Assembly (NCBI GenBank): GCA_022059125.1
Contig: JAEUWY010000010.1
Span: 477,812 to 541,811, forward strand
Direction: 5' to 3'
Origin: Corynespora cassiicola
Lineage: Eukaryota > Ascomycota > Dothideomycetes > Pleosporales > Corynesporascaceae
Length of the DNA stretch: 64,000 nucleotides
In this document: piece by piece, positions 10,487-23,901 of the stretch
How the letters are laid out: the number at the start of each line of letters is the position of its first letter
How positions within the stretch are numbered: the first letter of the stretch is position 1
Position numbers and translations under genes: made by a program
The notes under the pieces: model-generated
What the model was told of the DNA's origin: nothing
Seen by the model: only the letters and a program-made list of their open reading frames with translations
Databases searched by the model: none

Positions 10487-13400
10487 CTACGCTTGGGAAA
10501 CCTCGGTTTCTGGAGTGCTCGACTTTTTCGATGACTTATTTTGGTCACTGGAGCCTTTATCTTTTTCCTGGCGCTCCTTCCTATATTTCTCCTTGAGGCT
10601 TTCAATATCCTTCTGAGTCTTCTCTGCCTCTAGAGTTTTCCTGGCATTCGTTTGGGTTTCTTTTTTCAGCTCGAGGGCTTTCAATTCGCGCTTGTACTGG
10701 GCCTCTGCAAGTTTTTTTCGCAATTCCCTGAGTTTCTTTCTATCACGTGGGTTTTTCCGCTCTTCCTTGACAATCTTCGCTTCGAGATTTTCGCAAGGAG
10801 TCTCGTAATCAGCCAACGTCAAGTTACGTTCGACTTCCAAATCGTCTACATGGTCTAGGTCAGTAAAATCTAACAGTTTTGGAAAATATAAACTACCTGT
10901 TTTTCCAACATGTACTATACCTGTGTCCGGCACATGACTCAGATTGGGTGGCGTGATAATCATGTCCTTGGTGATGGACAGAGCCCCAATTATGATGTTA
11001 AGCTCAGCATGAGGAGCCACGAGGAAACGCATGTTCCTATATATGGCACTCGATCCGTGAGACCAGGAGAGATTTACAGCACCATCTAGTATCATAATAT
11101 CTCCTGTTATAGACTTGCCGCCTTCCTTTTCCAATGAACTTAGCGGCAGAAAGTCAGAGTCTTCGAATCCCAGCTCGTGCACGAAATCCCTTGATACAAT
11201 ATTTCCCAGCGTGCATCCGGTGTCTAGCATACAACGAGTTGATAGGAATCCCAGGCCATCATCTTTGTGGGATACCGCTATAGTTGTAAGGAAGGGGAAT
11301 TTACTGTAATTCAACTTCTGAGAAGTTAGCCGGTTTTGCTCTTTATCTCATAAGTCATAATTACCTCTTCATATGATATTTTGAAGGGCACTCCTTCAAT
11401 GGAATCAATGATTTTATTGACAAGAAAAGAAGGATTAAATAATCCCTTCAATCGGTCCCAGGATGAAATCTTTATTCTACTTCCATATTCCTGTCCTGCG
11501 TTTGGTATCTTGAACTCTTTTTCTGCAATTTGAAGAGATTCGAGCCACAAGGCCATATTCACTTGGTGCTGTGAAATATCTGCCGAATCATTCAATTCCT
11601 GCTCTTTGAACCGCTTCTTGAGAACCTCAGAGGTCAATCTTGATTCTCCATCATACTTCAAAACAGTTTCAGATGCATCGGAATTTTCTATAAACGTCGG
11701 AGGACCCTTGTCTGCATCAGGGAAATCTTGTACAATCGACCTACGGCGCTTGGGGTTGCAATTTTCTGCATTTATAGATAACTTCGATGGTCTGTTGTTC
11801 GAATCGGACTCAATTTTTCCGTCGTCCCAAGCGGGCAGAGAGAGTAATGCGATACTCTCGAGGTGACGTGCCAAGTGCTTTTGCAAATCCACCGTCATCT
11901 TGAACCCCTTAAGGCAGATGGGACAAGGCCGGTTGCACTCCTTGATTGTTGATTCCCGGGAGTTGAAAAATTCTGGGCTAAGCAATAATGATGCTCTGTC
12001 GAGATGAGCCTTTTGCACGTGATCCTCATAGGCGTTTCGTTGATGGAATTCCGCATTATCAATGTGGCATATCCAAAGAGGACGATGTTTTGTTTGTTCA
12101 TGAAGGTTCCAGGCATCTAAGCTGTCATATATTACATCGCCTTCGCTGCAATTTTCGTATGTACATTGATACGGCTGAAGATCTGATCTCAAGTGATTTC
12201 TACTATAGTCAGTGTCTGAAGAAGCACGTGATGGATTACCATACTCCCAGGCTCCAGGTTTTGCAGTCTTAGACGAACACAAAAAGAAGCAATACGGGCA
12301 TTCAAAGTCCTTGGTCTTCCCGGCGGAGTAATAGCCTACTGGTGGGTGTGGCCATTGAAAATTTGGACCTTCTGGATCCGTCTCCATGACCAAAGTAGCT
12401 CGAGATGATTGAGATGAGATCTCTGTCTTGTTCAATGAGAAATATGGAGGCAAAGGTATTGTTGAGACAAATTTGGATGATATCTGGCGAGAGCCTTCCG
12501 ATCGATTAATCTTTGGCGCGCTTAACTGAGAATGCCCCATATCTCGTGCCACGAGCTTTGTTGATAATCGGTTGTTTGAATTTTCCATCCTTGCAGCAGC
12601 GTAGCGATGCGATTTGATCTTGTGTCGTTGCCAGTACTCGAAATGGCATCGACGGACATCGTTAGCTCGTTGAAATCGACTTATCAAAACTCTGTCAATT
12701 TCCTCTTCGCCTGAACTGGTATCATTGCCACCTCTATTTGTTTTGCTGACTTCTCCATGGCATTCTTGTATCGGTGCGTGAGACGTTTCGGAGGTGGGTT
12801 CGTGGATGGTCGTCGGCTTCCCTCTGCATTCCTGAAAGAATCTCTTGAGACTTTCGTATTCCATTTCTTTCTTCATTGTTGATATCTTTTCCTTGAACTC
12901 ATGACTAAAATGCTGGTATAGATCGATATTCCCTACTGTTGGCGTTCTACGACTGGCGGGGTTTCGAATTTGTGGGCCTAAGCTGAAGAGATCGTCAACG
13001 ACAGCACTTATTTGTTCAGACAGTAGGTCAGCATCGGTTTGTTGGTTCTCTTCATCAACTTCACCATAAATCAAAGATATCTCTGAGTCCAGGCTGCTAG
13101 AATCGATGGACGATGGTGGATTGCTTGTCTGTTTATAGTTGTCGTTGCCGTCATACTCTTGGATGGTTCCGGCGTCTCCGATGTACGAAATTGTGTGGGG
13201 GGTTTCAAGGTAATTATCATGGCCCGTTATTGTTTTAGTGACTACTCCAGATCAGTTGTGATGCTAGTTAGCTTCATCGTGGAGAATGGGTCACCTTTCT
13301 GAAGCAGTTCTGTCAACTTCAAGAGAAGTTCTCTTATGAATGACCTAATATGCTTATTCTCACGGACACGGTAGTCGAGAGAAGCATGAGAAGGACTAAA

Positions 13401-13568
13401 TAGACCAATACTTGAAGCCCATAGCATGTATTTGTCTATTGCGTATTCGAGGCTGGTTGTGGCGCCGTCAGAAAGGCCTGAATTTGTCCCGGCTAGTGAC
13501 CTGCTGAGATGCGAAAGATAGTGTTGAATTTCTTCTCCTTGTTCGACTAATAGATTCTTCTCTTCCAT
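10487..13568 (-). CDS. C2H2-type protein with C-terminal retropepsin-like domain and coiled coil
   Basis: Modelled as 993 aa with introns 13242-13294 (GTGACC...TAG, 53 nt) and 11318-11364 (GTAATT...CTAAC...CAG, 47 nt); both keep frame. Order: an N-terminal helical segment of the kind that heads fungal C2H2 proteins (LWASSIGLFSPSHASLDYR); a Cys/His region at about 404-561 (ECPYC, QPYQCTYENC, WICHIDN, CPICLKGF, then HLARHLESIALLSLP); a short SSWDRLKGLFNP module; and a retropepsin-like domain with CMLDTGC (Asp749), a GGKSITG flap-like loop and NIIIGAL as the hydrophobic-hydrophobic-Gly motif. A Lys/Glu-rich coiled coil ends the protein. Retropepsins act as dimers, which the coiled coil could promote (inference). 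It is divergent, 183 bp from the HeLo-like gene. Proteolytic activity and targets are unproven. Confidence 0.82.
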
Positions 13569-13751
13569 CTCTATTGCTCTGGTAAGTAAAGATGTTTTTT
13601 TGAGGCATTTTCGAAAAAGCGGGGTTGAAGGTCAGCAACTGCAATCCAAGGCGCCAAGACCCGTAACCGCCCGTCGCAGGAGTCCGGAGCTCTGCTTATC
13701 TACTTAACACTCAGCTCAACTACTCATTACTACGATTAAGACATTGTGATC
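13569..13751. promoter_or_regulatory. Shared divergent promoter region
   Basis: 183 bp separate the start codons of the C2H2-retropepsin gene (leftward) and the HeLo/DUF7580 gene (rightward), so both promoters must overlap here. A pyrimidine-rich stretch with ACTCAGCTCAACTACTCA precedes the rightward start. No specific factor site can be named. Confidence 0.6.
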
Positions 13752-15539
13752 ATGGTCACAGGGATAGAGACAGCTGGGATTGTTCTCGGCTCTATTCCGC
13801 TCCTTATTCTCGCCATCGAAAAGTGGCACAAGGGTTTCACCAAGGCAAGAGCTATAGCAGGGCTGAGGGAAAAGGATCGCAAGAGATTGGCCATCAAGAT
13901 TGATGGGATTGCCACCGCACTTAAATCCCACAGTGGCCAAATTAATATCAGGATCAAGGCTCTCCTAATAGCCGCGGATCCCCACTTGAAATTGGACAGC
14001 TTACCACGAGACTACCGGAATGAACTATGGAAAACGCCAGCTGTGGATACGTACCTTCGACGAGTAGGTGACGAAGAAGCTGTAGAAGGTTTTCGTGGCG
14101 AGATCGAGGCTTCAAAACGCATAATGGAAGAGATAGGTCAGCATTTTAGCCAAGGTCAAGAGACAGCAGTGAGATCCACTTAGATTACCAAGTTACAGGC
14201 CCAGGCTAATTATCTGAACAGAATCCAGCTAGAGGACTGAGAGAAACATGTGACATACTTAGACGATCAAGACTACTAGGCTTCAAAGAGCGTTTTGGCT
14301 TCACGTTAAAGGAACATGACATTGATCGCCTTACTGAGGATCTCAGACGCGTATCAATCTCGATTGCGTCTTTAATCGACGGCGCGACGAACTTAGAAAA
14401 ATTTGCAAGCCAGCCTTTGGATGATAAAAGCTCTATGAGAATCGTTAATCGGCTTTACAAGGCCCGCGACAGTGCGCTGAGTCTTTTCAACGCGCTCAAG
14501 AGCGTCTGGAAGGCCGACTGTCAGCATGATGTTCATAATGCTCTTCTACATCTACAATCGGAATATAGGGCCAACGACTCAAAAATGAAGCAAGATCGGG
14601 AATTTCATATACTTTTTCAACTGTTGCGGAGAGATGACATGAGCTCGATCTGGAGCGAGCTCACTGTAGTTATGAAAACTGACTCCCTTGGCACGATTCC
14701 AGGATCTACGAAGTAGGTCAACCAATGAAAAATACAAGATGACTTCATTAACACCAGAACACAGAACACCACGCGTCAATTTCACAAATGAGGTCGAGGA
14801 CGTCTACGAAGAGGTGAAGGACTTTTGTGGCCAGATCAGCCAATATAGCCCTGATAACGCCATGATGTATCTCCGTCGAAAAGACAAAAAACTGTGCACG
14901 CTTACGAAAGATACTTGGATGTTCTGCCATGGGACGGATAAGCGACAGAGTATTCTCCCAGAAGGACCCACCCTTATATCTTTGCAAACCTACCTCACCG
15001 CAGACTGCAGGAAGCTCCTTTCCAGCAAGCGTGTTGAGTTAGCGGTTAAGCTTGCCTGCTCAATGCTGCAATATAATTGGACTCCATGGTCTGCACGCGG
15101 TTGGAATAAAGAGAATATCTATTTCTTTCCAGACCAGTCTAAGCAATCGCTCATCGATATCGATCACCCTTTGATCTTGGAGTCATTTCCTTGCACAGTC
15201 TCTAGCTCTGCGAGCCTATCCCAAGACCCCTCTGATACATTGATCGAATATGCAATTCTGTTGATGGAGCTACATCATCGGACAACATTTGAATATTGGG
15301 TGAGCAAAAGGTTCCCCGAAGTCACCCAAGAAGCGTTAGGAAACCTAATATATAGGGAGTATTATGCTAGACGATGGCTGAAGGAGATGCCGAAATGCGC
15401 AGAATTCTTCACAGTAGTAAGAACATGTATGACACCTCATGATTTGGAAAGAGATGGCGGAGAAGAAAGTTGGGAAGATGAAAAGTGGCGGTTGGCATTT
15501 TACAAGTTTATTATATTTCCTCTACTTAAATATCTTTAA
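13752..15539 (+). CDS. HeLo-like / DUF7580 protein (putative prion-inhibition and cell-death effector)
   Basis: 560 aa after removing introns 14169-14221 (GTGAGA...CTAAT...CAG) and 14713-14764 (GTAGGT...TTAAC...CAG), both frame-keeping. The ATG at 13752 is preferred to a GTG two codons upstream. The N terminus GIETAGIVLGSIPLLILAIEKW is the hydrophobic first helix typical of fungal HeLo-like domains, which form membrane pores in HET-S-type proteins. A long helical middle follows. The C-terminal part, with LAVKLACSMLQYNWTPW and WNKENIYFF, is the DUF7580 region common in these proteins and resembles a degenerate kinase fold without catalytic motifs. The stop codon ends exactly where the RIP-mutated block begins, so its 3' UTR must lie in that sequence. 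Function is inferred from family context only. Confidence 0.85.
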
Positions 15540-15641
15540 TCTCAATTCTATCTTCTAATAAGTTATACTTTATTATTAATTTTTTATTAATATGTTATTT
15601 ATTAATAATTAGTTTCTGTTTTTCTCTACTGTTTTTAATTT

Positions 15642-15684
15642 ATTTATAACGAATCTTATTCGTATAAAATTTAATTTTACTTTC
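15642..15684 (-). repeat. Terminal fragment of an LTR, reverse orientation
   Basis: About 43 bp repeat the outer end of the LTR family found at 16755 and 26324, in reverse orientation, directly before another reverse LTR at 15685. It suggests that one LTR element inserted close to the end of an older copy. Too short for more. Confidence 0.5.
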
Positions 15685-16754
15685 TATAACAAACTTTATT
15701 TGTATAAAGTCTGATTTTCTTTTTTAAGTATTACGCACGTAATTTTAACTTCTTACTAAACTTTAATTTTAATTTTTAATATTTAGCTATTTAAATTTTT
15801 TATTTTTTTATAATTAAAATAGTGTTAAGCTAAACTAAAAATAAAAAGTTTAAAAAAAATATAAAAAAAATATACTATTTTTAAATAGTTTTATAATTTA
15901 AAAAAATTTTTATATAAAGCTTATAAATTCTAATTTATAATTATTTTTTAGTTTTATAAATTTTTATTTTAAGTAGTATTTAAACTATATTAAAAATAAG
16001 TTGCTTTATATTTTTATATTATATTTTTAAAAGATTTTTTACTAATAACAGCTTAAAAATATTATTTTTTTATTTACTATAAAATAAATATAATTTAATA
16101 GTATACGTATTAGATTAGGTTTATTCTAAATTACTATATATATTTTTAATTTTTAATAACTAAAATTTTTAAATTTAAAACTTCTGCTTTTATATAAATT
16201 AAATTATTTTTAGAAAAAAAAGTATTATATACTATAATAAAAACTAAATAACTATTAAAAACTTACTAAAATTAATTCTAACTATTAATATTTAGTATTA
16301 TATACTTTTTAAATATTTTTATAGAAAAAACTATTTAAAAATTAAACTAGCTATAAAAATAGTTTTAATTTTCTAATAATAATTAAAAATTTACTAAATT
16401 TTTATACTAATTTAATGATAATAATTTTTATTTTATACTTATAAAAATAAAAATTTTATAATTATAAATTAAAATATTAAAACTTAAAACTGTTATTACA
16501 GATTTTTTTTTAAAATAAAAAATAACTAAAAGTATTAATATATACTACGGGCGAGTCGGTTAATAGGTCAGTCAGTTACTTTTATTAGAACTATACTAAA
16601 GTACTTTTTTTATACTAATATTTTAATAATAATTTATGATTAATATATTTTAGAAAGCTTAAGTACAGCTTACGCTTTAAACTTTTAAATAAAATATAAA
16701 TTTTTTTTAGTAATATACTATAGCTATTTATAAAATATTTTAAAATATACTAAG

Positions 16755-19700
16755 TGTAAGAATACAGGGCGACTTGTCTCTGATACAGCTTAGATACTAC
16801 TTAAAATAAAAGTTTACAGAATTAGAAAATAATTATAAGTTAGAATTTATAAGTTTTATACAAAAAAATATTTCTAAACTACAGAATTATCTAGAAATAT
16901 TATGTTTTTTTATATTTTTTTTAAAAAATTTTTATTTTTAGTTTAGCTTAGTGCTGTTTTAATTATAAAAAAATAAAAAATTTAAATAGCTAAATATTTA
17001 AACTTAAATTAGAGTTAGATTAAAAGTTAAAATTAAAGTTTAGTTAAAAGTTAAAGTTACGTATATAATACTAAAAAGTAAATTTAGACTTTATATAAAT
17101 AAAATTTATTATATTTTTTTTTTTTTAGTAGACAGATTATTCTAATTTATTTTAAGTTTATAGTTTATTTAAAAAAAACGTAAATATTTTTTATTAAAAG
17201 TAAAGTATTTTATTTTATTATTTTTTTTTTTTTTTATATTTTATAGAAAGAAGCGTTACGCGTTTACGTAACTAGCTAAATATTTAAAATATTACTATTT
17301 AGCTAGTATAAATTTAGTACTTTTTACTTTTTTTTTTTTTTTTTAACTATTATATTCTGTAAGTAGTCTGTTCTAATTCTAATATTTAAATTAACTTATT
17401 TTTAAAGCTTCTAACTATTTTAACAGCTCTGCTTTACTATACTTATTTTAGTTTTATTTAGTACTTTATTAGTAGTTTATTATAAAATATATTTACACGT
17501 CTGTCGCGCTTTAGCTAAAAAAAATATTATTAATTTTAAATTTAAATTAGTTTTAAGTAAAAAGTGTAAATACTACACAGCTTAAAAAAGCTTTTATAAA
17601 TTAGTATATATCTAATTTAGAGCGCTTTCTAAATAGTTAACTAACACTTTATTTTTAAATTTTAGAATACTATATTAATAAATATAAAATATTAGTATAA
17701 ACTGTAAGTAACTAAAAAAAAAATTTAAACTATATTTTATTTTTTACTACTGTAAAAATTACAGCTAAAATAGTTTTAGTAGTAGTTTAAATAGCTAAAG
17801 CAGAGTTAGAGCGTATATAAATAAAAAAAGTATTACTAACTATTTATATATTTTTAAAAACAGTTTATAAAAATATAAAAAAAATAAATTAAAAGCTAAT
17901 TAATTTAAAAATAGTTTATTTCTGTAGTCTAATTCGCGTAAATTAAAAAAAAACTACTAGCTTTACTAAATTTTTTTTAGTAAAATAGTTTTAGCAGACG
18001 GGTAAGTTAACTAAAACTTTAATAAAATTTAATAATAAATTAGAACTAAAAAAATTTAATAATAATATATTTATTTATAATAAAAATAAAAAAAATTAGC
18101 AGTTAGACCGGGGGCGGGTCTAAAATAAATTTTAAATAAATATCTAATAACTATTTTATACCGCTCTATTATTTTATAAATAATCTATATTTTTTTTTTA
18201 TACTTAAAGCTATAAGTTTAGAAACTGAAAAAGTTCTAGCTTATTTAAATATTTATTATAAAATATTTTAAACTTATAAAAAGCGCTTATAAAGTTAAAT
18301 ATATTATATTATATAGAATCCGGATTATATCTGATTTAGCTTATTTAGTACTTTAGTAATAAACGTACTAGTTTACTAGTAAAAATATTTTTAACTTTCT
18401 ATTTTTCTATTTTATTAATAAATACTTTAATAAGTTTTAAAGTTTTTTATTTTAAAAATAAATTACTTAAGTTTTTATAAAAAACGTCTAGTATAAATAT
18501 ATTATAAATTTTTAATTTAAAAAGTAATTTAAAGCAGTATAAGTAGTCTACTTTTTTTATTACTTTAAAAAAACCTATCTACTATTTAAACAGCTTTTAG
18601 CTTAGTTTTATTAATAATAAGTTTTTAGTTTTTAGATATATTTAATTTCTAATATTTTAATTTATTTAGTAGTAATAAGAATTAACTTAAACTTATATTT
18701 ATTTTTAAGCTTTTTTAAAAATTTTTTTTATAATTTTCTATACTTTATATATTTAAAAAGCTAAAGCTAAAGTATTTTAGTAATTTAGCTTTTTTTAAAG
18801 TTTTAAAAGTTTAAATTTTTTTTAATACTAACTCTAATAGAGTTTAGAACTAAATAAAATTTAATATAAAGTTATTTTTAAGTTTATATATAGAAAAGTA
18901 AGTTAAGCGTAATTTATTAATAGTAAAAGTTTACTTTAGTTATTCTAATAATAACTTATAAATAGCTTTAGTTTTTAATTAATATATTAATTTATAATTT
19001 TAGTTTAGTTATTAGTTTTTTTATAGTAAGCGGTAAACAGTTTAACTTTAACGCTAATAATATAATAAAATTTAAACTAGAAACTAAAAATAAACTATAG
19101 TTTTTAGTTTAATATAATTATTTCTAAAGTATATTTAAATTAGTATATTTACTAAATAAATAGATAAACTATACTACGTGCGTTAGTATTTTTATAATAT
19201 AAAATTAATACAGCTTACTTAGAAAGTTAATTAATAATTACTAAAATTTAATTATAGCTAGCTTTATTACAGAAGAATTCTTTAAAGTCTATATAAAAGT
19301 GTTATATAAAATAATTTAAAATAAAAAAAAAAAAATTTTTCTAATAGAATAAATTTATTTTAAATATACTTATTAATAGGCGAGGCAGTTTTATACATAT
19401 TACTTACATAAATTTTTTATACTTTTTTAGTAGTACTTTTAAGCTAATAGTTAGTAAATTTTTATAGCGCTAAAGTATACTAAAAAAACTTAGTTATAAG
19501 TTTTTTATATTAAGCGTGTAATAAGCGTAGAGTTCTAAAAAATATATAGTTAATATTAGTATAATATAAGTTTATTATATATTTAGTACTAGTTAGAAAA
19601 GTTTTCGCGTTTTTTTATAAAGCTTAATTAATTTTTTTTTAAAAAAGTATTAATAAATTTAAAAAAGTTAAAATTTATAAAATTTTTTAGAAATATTATA

Positions 19701-22700
19701 TATACGCGAGCTATATACTTAGTTTAAACTCTAATATATTTTTAAGCTAACTTAGCGTTAATTTAAAAGTTAAAATAATATAGTCTAATTAATATATAAA
19801 AACAATTATTATACTAAATAATAGAAAAGTTTTTTATATTCTGTTTGCGACAACTAAAAATATCAGTTTTAATATTATTTTTATTTAAAATATATTTAAT
19901 ATAAAAGTTAAAAAAATATTAGATTTTTTATTTATTTTACTTATCGCGCGTTAAAAACTTTAGTAGTTATAAAATACTTAAATAATTTATAGTTAGAATA
20001 TATTTAAACTTAATATTTTATAAAAAAAAAATTAGTTTACTATTTTTTAAAAGCAGTAATAATAGTAAAAAGTTTTTTATTATATATTTTTTAGTTTAGC
20101 TTAAAGCTAAATAAAGTTTTACTATAGAAAACGTAAAAGTACTATTTTTTATTAGTATATTACTAAAATTATATATCTGCGATTACGCTGTCTAATATAT
20201 TTATTTTTAGTTTTATAAATAATTTAAAATTAAAATAGTATAGCGTTAAAATAGAAAAAAAAGCTTTTTTTAAAATTTTAAAAGCTTAATTACACGCTAA
20301 AATCTATTTAAAAAATACTATAAAATTTTAAAGTATATTAATTAGAAAAGCTATTTAAAAATATTTTAGTATAAATTATTAGTAGAAGCTAGTAAATTTT
20401 AAAAATAATTTTATTTTAGTAATAGTAGTAAATTAAATCTAATTCCGCAGTGCTTTAACTTTTTCTAAATCTACTTCTAATTTTTAGTTAGTTAGAATAT
20501 ATTTTAAATATTAAGTCTGTTTTATATAAAATTTAAACTTAGCTATATTTATTTATAGTTTAGCTTAACGTAGTTATTTTAAAATAGTTTTAATATACTA
20601 AATATAAATTATTTTATTTTTAGAATAAATGAAAATATTATTTAAGTATACAATGCAGAAGTTATTAAAATAATCTATTAAAATATTATTTATATACTGC
20701 TAGAATATAGCCGGACTGTTACACAGTCTAAATAAAAAAACTTTATATTTATATATTCTGTATTATATTTAAAAAGTAGTATATTTTTTACTATTAAAGT
20801 TTATGCGAATTTTATTAAACGTAGTATAAATATTTAATTTTATAAAAAACTTAGTTTTATTAGACTTTACTAGCAGTTTATTTATTTAAAATATTAAATA
20901 AATATTTTTTTAAATAAAAGTATTTAGTTTATAATAGTTAATATATATTTTAAGTTTTTTATTTAATTTATAAATATAAAGAATAGAAAATATAAAAAAG
21001 CTCTAGTTCTGCTTAATAAAACTATATTAAAGTTAAATTATTATAAATTTTTAAGTAGCTTTAAGTTTTTTAAAATTTTACTTATATAAAAAACTATAGC
21101 TATTTAGAAAAAGTTTAGTTAAAATAATTTTATAATTATATAGTTAATATAGAGAGAGATAGAGTGCGGCTTTTAGGTTAAATATATTTTAATAAAATTT
21201 ATATATAGAAAATAGTTAGTTTAGTATTAGAAAAATAATAGTTTTATTTAAAAAATAAAAGTTCTAAATTTATTAGTTAATTTTATAAATGATTATTATA
21301 AAAAATTTATTTTTAAATTATTTTATTTAGAAATAAAAAGCGTTAGTAAATATAGCGGCTATTTAAAAATTACAGCTAAATTTAGAACAGTATTAGATAT
21401 TAATTAAAAAAAAGTATTTAGACTGAAAAAGTTTAAGTTTTTAAAATTAATATAAATAAGTTTTTAAACTTTTTTAGTTTTTTATATATATATATTTTTT
21501 TTATAATATATTTTTACAGAAAATATTTTGCTTTATTTTCTAACTAGTTATAAAAAAATATAAACGTTAAAAAATAAGTAAAGTAAATATATAAAAAAAA
21601 GTATATTAGACTAGTTACACGATTTAGTTATATTCTATATTTAGTTTAAGCTTAAACTTTTTTATTTATTTTAAACTAATAATACAGTTCTGAAATTTTA
21701 GATTAAAAATAATAAAAAAATAATTTAAAATAGTATATTTATTTAGGCGAAAATAAAGGCGGATATAATAAATAGCTAAAAATTTAATTAAATTTTAGAA
21801 ATTTTATATTTTAACTTTATAAAGTAGTTTTTAGATAGATATTTAAAAAATACAAACTAAAAACACTGTAATAAAAGTATTAATAAATAAAAATTTTTAT
21901 ATACTAGTATTAATAAAAGAATATAAATAGATTTTAAGCCTGTTAAAATAGAAAATAAAAAATATTTAAAAATAATAGCTTTTTAATAAGTTTAACAAGT
22001 GTATATTAAATAAATTATACTTACTATAATCTAAAACAGAAATTTTTTTTAAACGTTTTTATTTCTTAGTTAAACCAAATCTAGTTTATTAAAATTAATT
22101 ATATTTTTAAATTAGTTTTATAAATTATTTTTAATAGAAATTTAGTTTATTTATAAAAAGTTATAATTACGTGTAAAATAGCTTTACTTATTATAGTTAT
22201 AATAGTTTTTTTTTACAGCTTAAGCTAATTTAAATAACTTACTATTTTTATATTAGTATAGTAGTTATAACTCTGCGCAGATAGTACGCTAATAAATAAA
22301 TTTTTTTTTTTTATAAGTACTGTAAATAAGCTAAATAGCTTTTAGTTTTTTAAAACTTTAAGTATAGTAGAACTAAAATTACTTTTTCTACTTCTACTAA
22401 TAGTAGATATAAAAATATTTTAGCGCTCTATATTATAGGCGGAAAAATATTTTACTATATTATTAAAAAAGTTATTTTATAGAAATTTAAATTTAAAGTT
22501 TAAAACTTACAGAGCTAAAATAATTTTTTTCTATAAATAAAAAAACTAATTTTTTTTTATACTCTGCTTTTAATAGTAGCAGATAAAAATTAAACTTTAA
22601 AAATAAAAAAAAAAAATTTTATTTTATCTGTAGCTAGTAAAAAGCTACTTAATTTTTTACTTTTTTATTTTTTAAAATAAAGTATAATTTTAGAAAGTTA

Positions 22701-23901
22701 AGTATTTTTTTTATATTAAAAAATTATTTTTAAAAGTTATTAGCTAAAGAACAGAGCTCTAAGTATTTTTAAACTAGTTTTAATATATATTTCTAAACTT
22801 CTGCTATATAAGCTTACTTAGTAAAATAGTAGTTTTAATTAATATTAAAGTAATTTTAAATAGAAGCTAGCTATTATAAAAAAGTAATAGTTTTTTTATT
22901 ACTAAAAAGTTTAATTTTAAAAATCTGCTTAGATAACTTTATTTAAACTAAAATTAAAAGTAATTTAAATAGTTATTAAATGCGAGTTAATAGTAACAGT
23001 TTTAATTATTTTTTATTTTAGAAAAAAAAATCTGCAGCAGTAGTTTTAAGTTTTAATATTTTAACTTATAATTATAAAATTTTTATTTTTATTAGTATAA
23101 AATAAAAATTATTATTATTAGGTTAGAATAAAAATCTAGTAAATTTTAGATTATTATTAGAGAGTTAGAGCTGTTTTTACAGTTAGCTTAATTTTTAAAT
23201 AGTTTTTTTTATAAAAATATTTAAAAAGTATATAATACTAAATATTAATAGTTAAAATTAATTTTAGTAAGTTTTTAGTAGTTATTTAGTTTCTATTTTA
23301 GTATATAATATTTTTTTTTTAAAAATAATTTAACTTATATAAAAACAGAAGTTCTAAACTTAAAAGCTTTAGTTATTAAAAAATTTAGAAAATTTTAATT
23401 TTACTAAAAATTAAAAATATATATAGTAATTTAAAACAGATCTAATCTAATACGTGTACTATCTAGTTATACCTTTTTTTATAATAAATAAAAAAATAAT
23501 ATTTTTAAGCTATTACTAGTAAAAAAAAATTTAAAAATATAATATAAAAATATAGAGTAATTTATTTCTAATACAGCTTAAACATTACTTAAAATAAAAG
23601 TTTACAGAACTAGAAAATAATTATAAATTAAAATTTATAGATTTTATATAAAAAAATATTTTTAGACTATAGAACTATTTAGAAATATTGCGTTTTTTTA
23701 TATTTTTTTCTAAAACTTTTTATTTCTAGTTTAGCTTAGTACTGTCTTAGTTATAAAAAAATAAAAAATTTAAATAGCTAGATATTTAAATTTAAGTTAG
23801 AGTTAGATTAAAAATTAAAATTAGAGTTTAGTTAGAAGTTGAGGTCACGTGCGTAATACTAGAAAGTAAATTCGAACTTTATGCGGACGAGATTTGTTAT
23901 A
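16755..23901. mobile_element. LTR retrotransposon, full length, RIP-inactivated (copy A)
   Basis: Two LTRs of identical length (359 bp: 16755-17113 and 23543-23901) bound about 6.4 kb of internal sequence. The LTRs begin TG (TA in the right copy) and end TA (originally CA), and differ almost only by C/T and G/A changes. The flanking 5-mers are CTAAG (16750-16754) and CTAAA (23902-23906), a target duplication with one transition. Beside the left LTR lies an A/T homopolymer that, read on the minus strand, looks like a decayed polypurine tract, so coding was probably leftward. No protein motif is readable. The length fits Ty3/Gypsy, but superfamily is not shown. Confidence 0.88.
18102..18121. 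other. GC-rich islet inside RIP-mutated sequence
   Basis: A short run GACCGGGGGCGGGTC stands out in surrounding A/T. It contains no CpA on either strand, so RIP could not change it. The matching place in copy B (about 27,700) is AT-rich, so this copy differs there by more than RIP. Confidence 0.6.

Noticed and set aside
13746..13751. GTG start two codons upstream of the HeLo-like gene ATG
   Set aside because: Eukaryotic initiation at GTG is unlikely; the ATG at 13752 directly starts the conserved N terminus.
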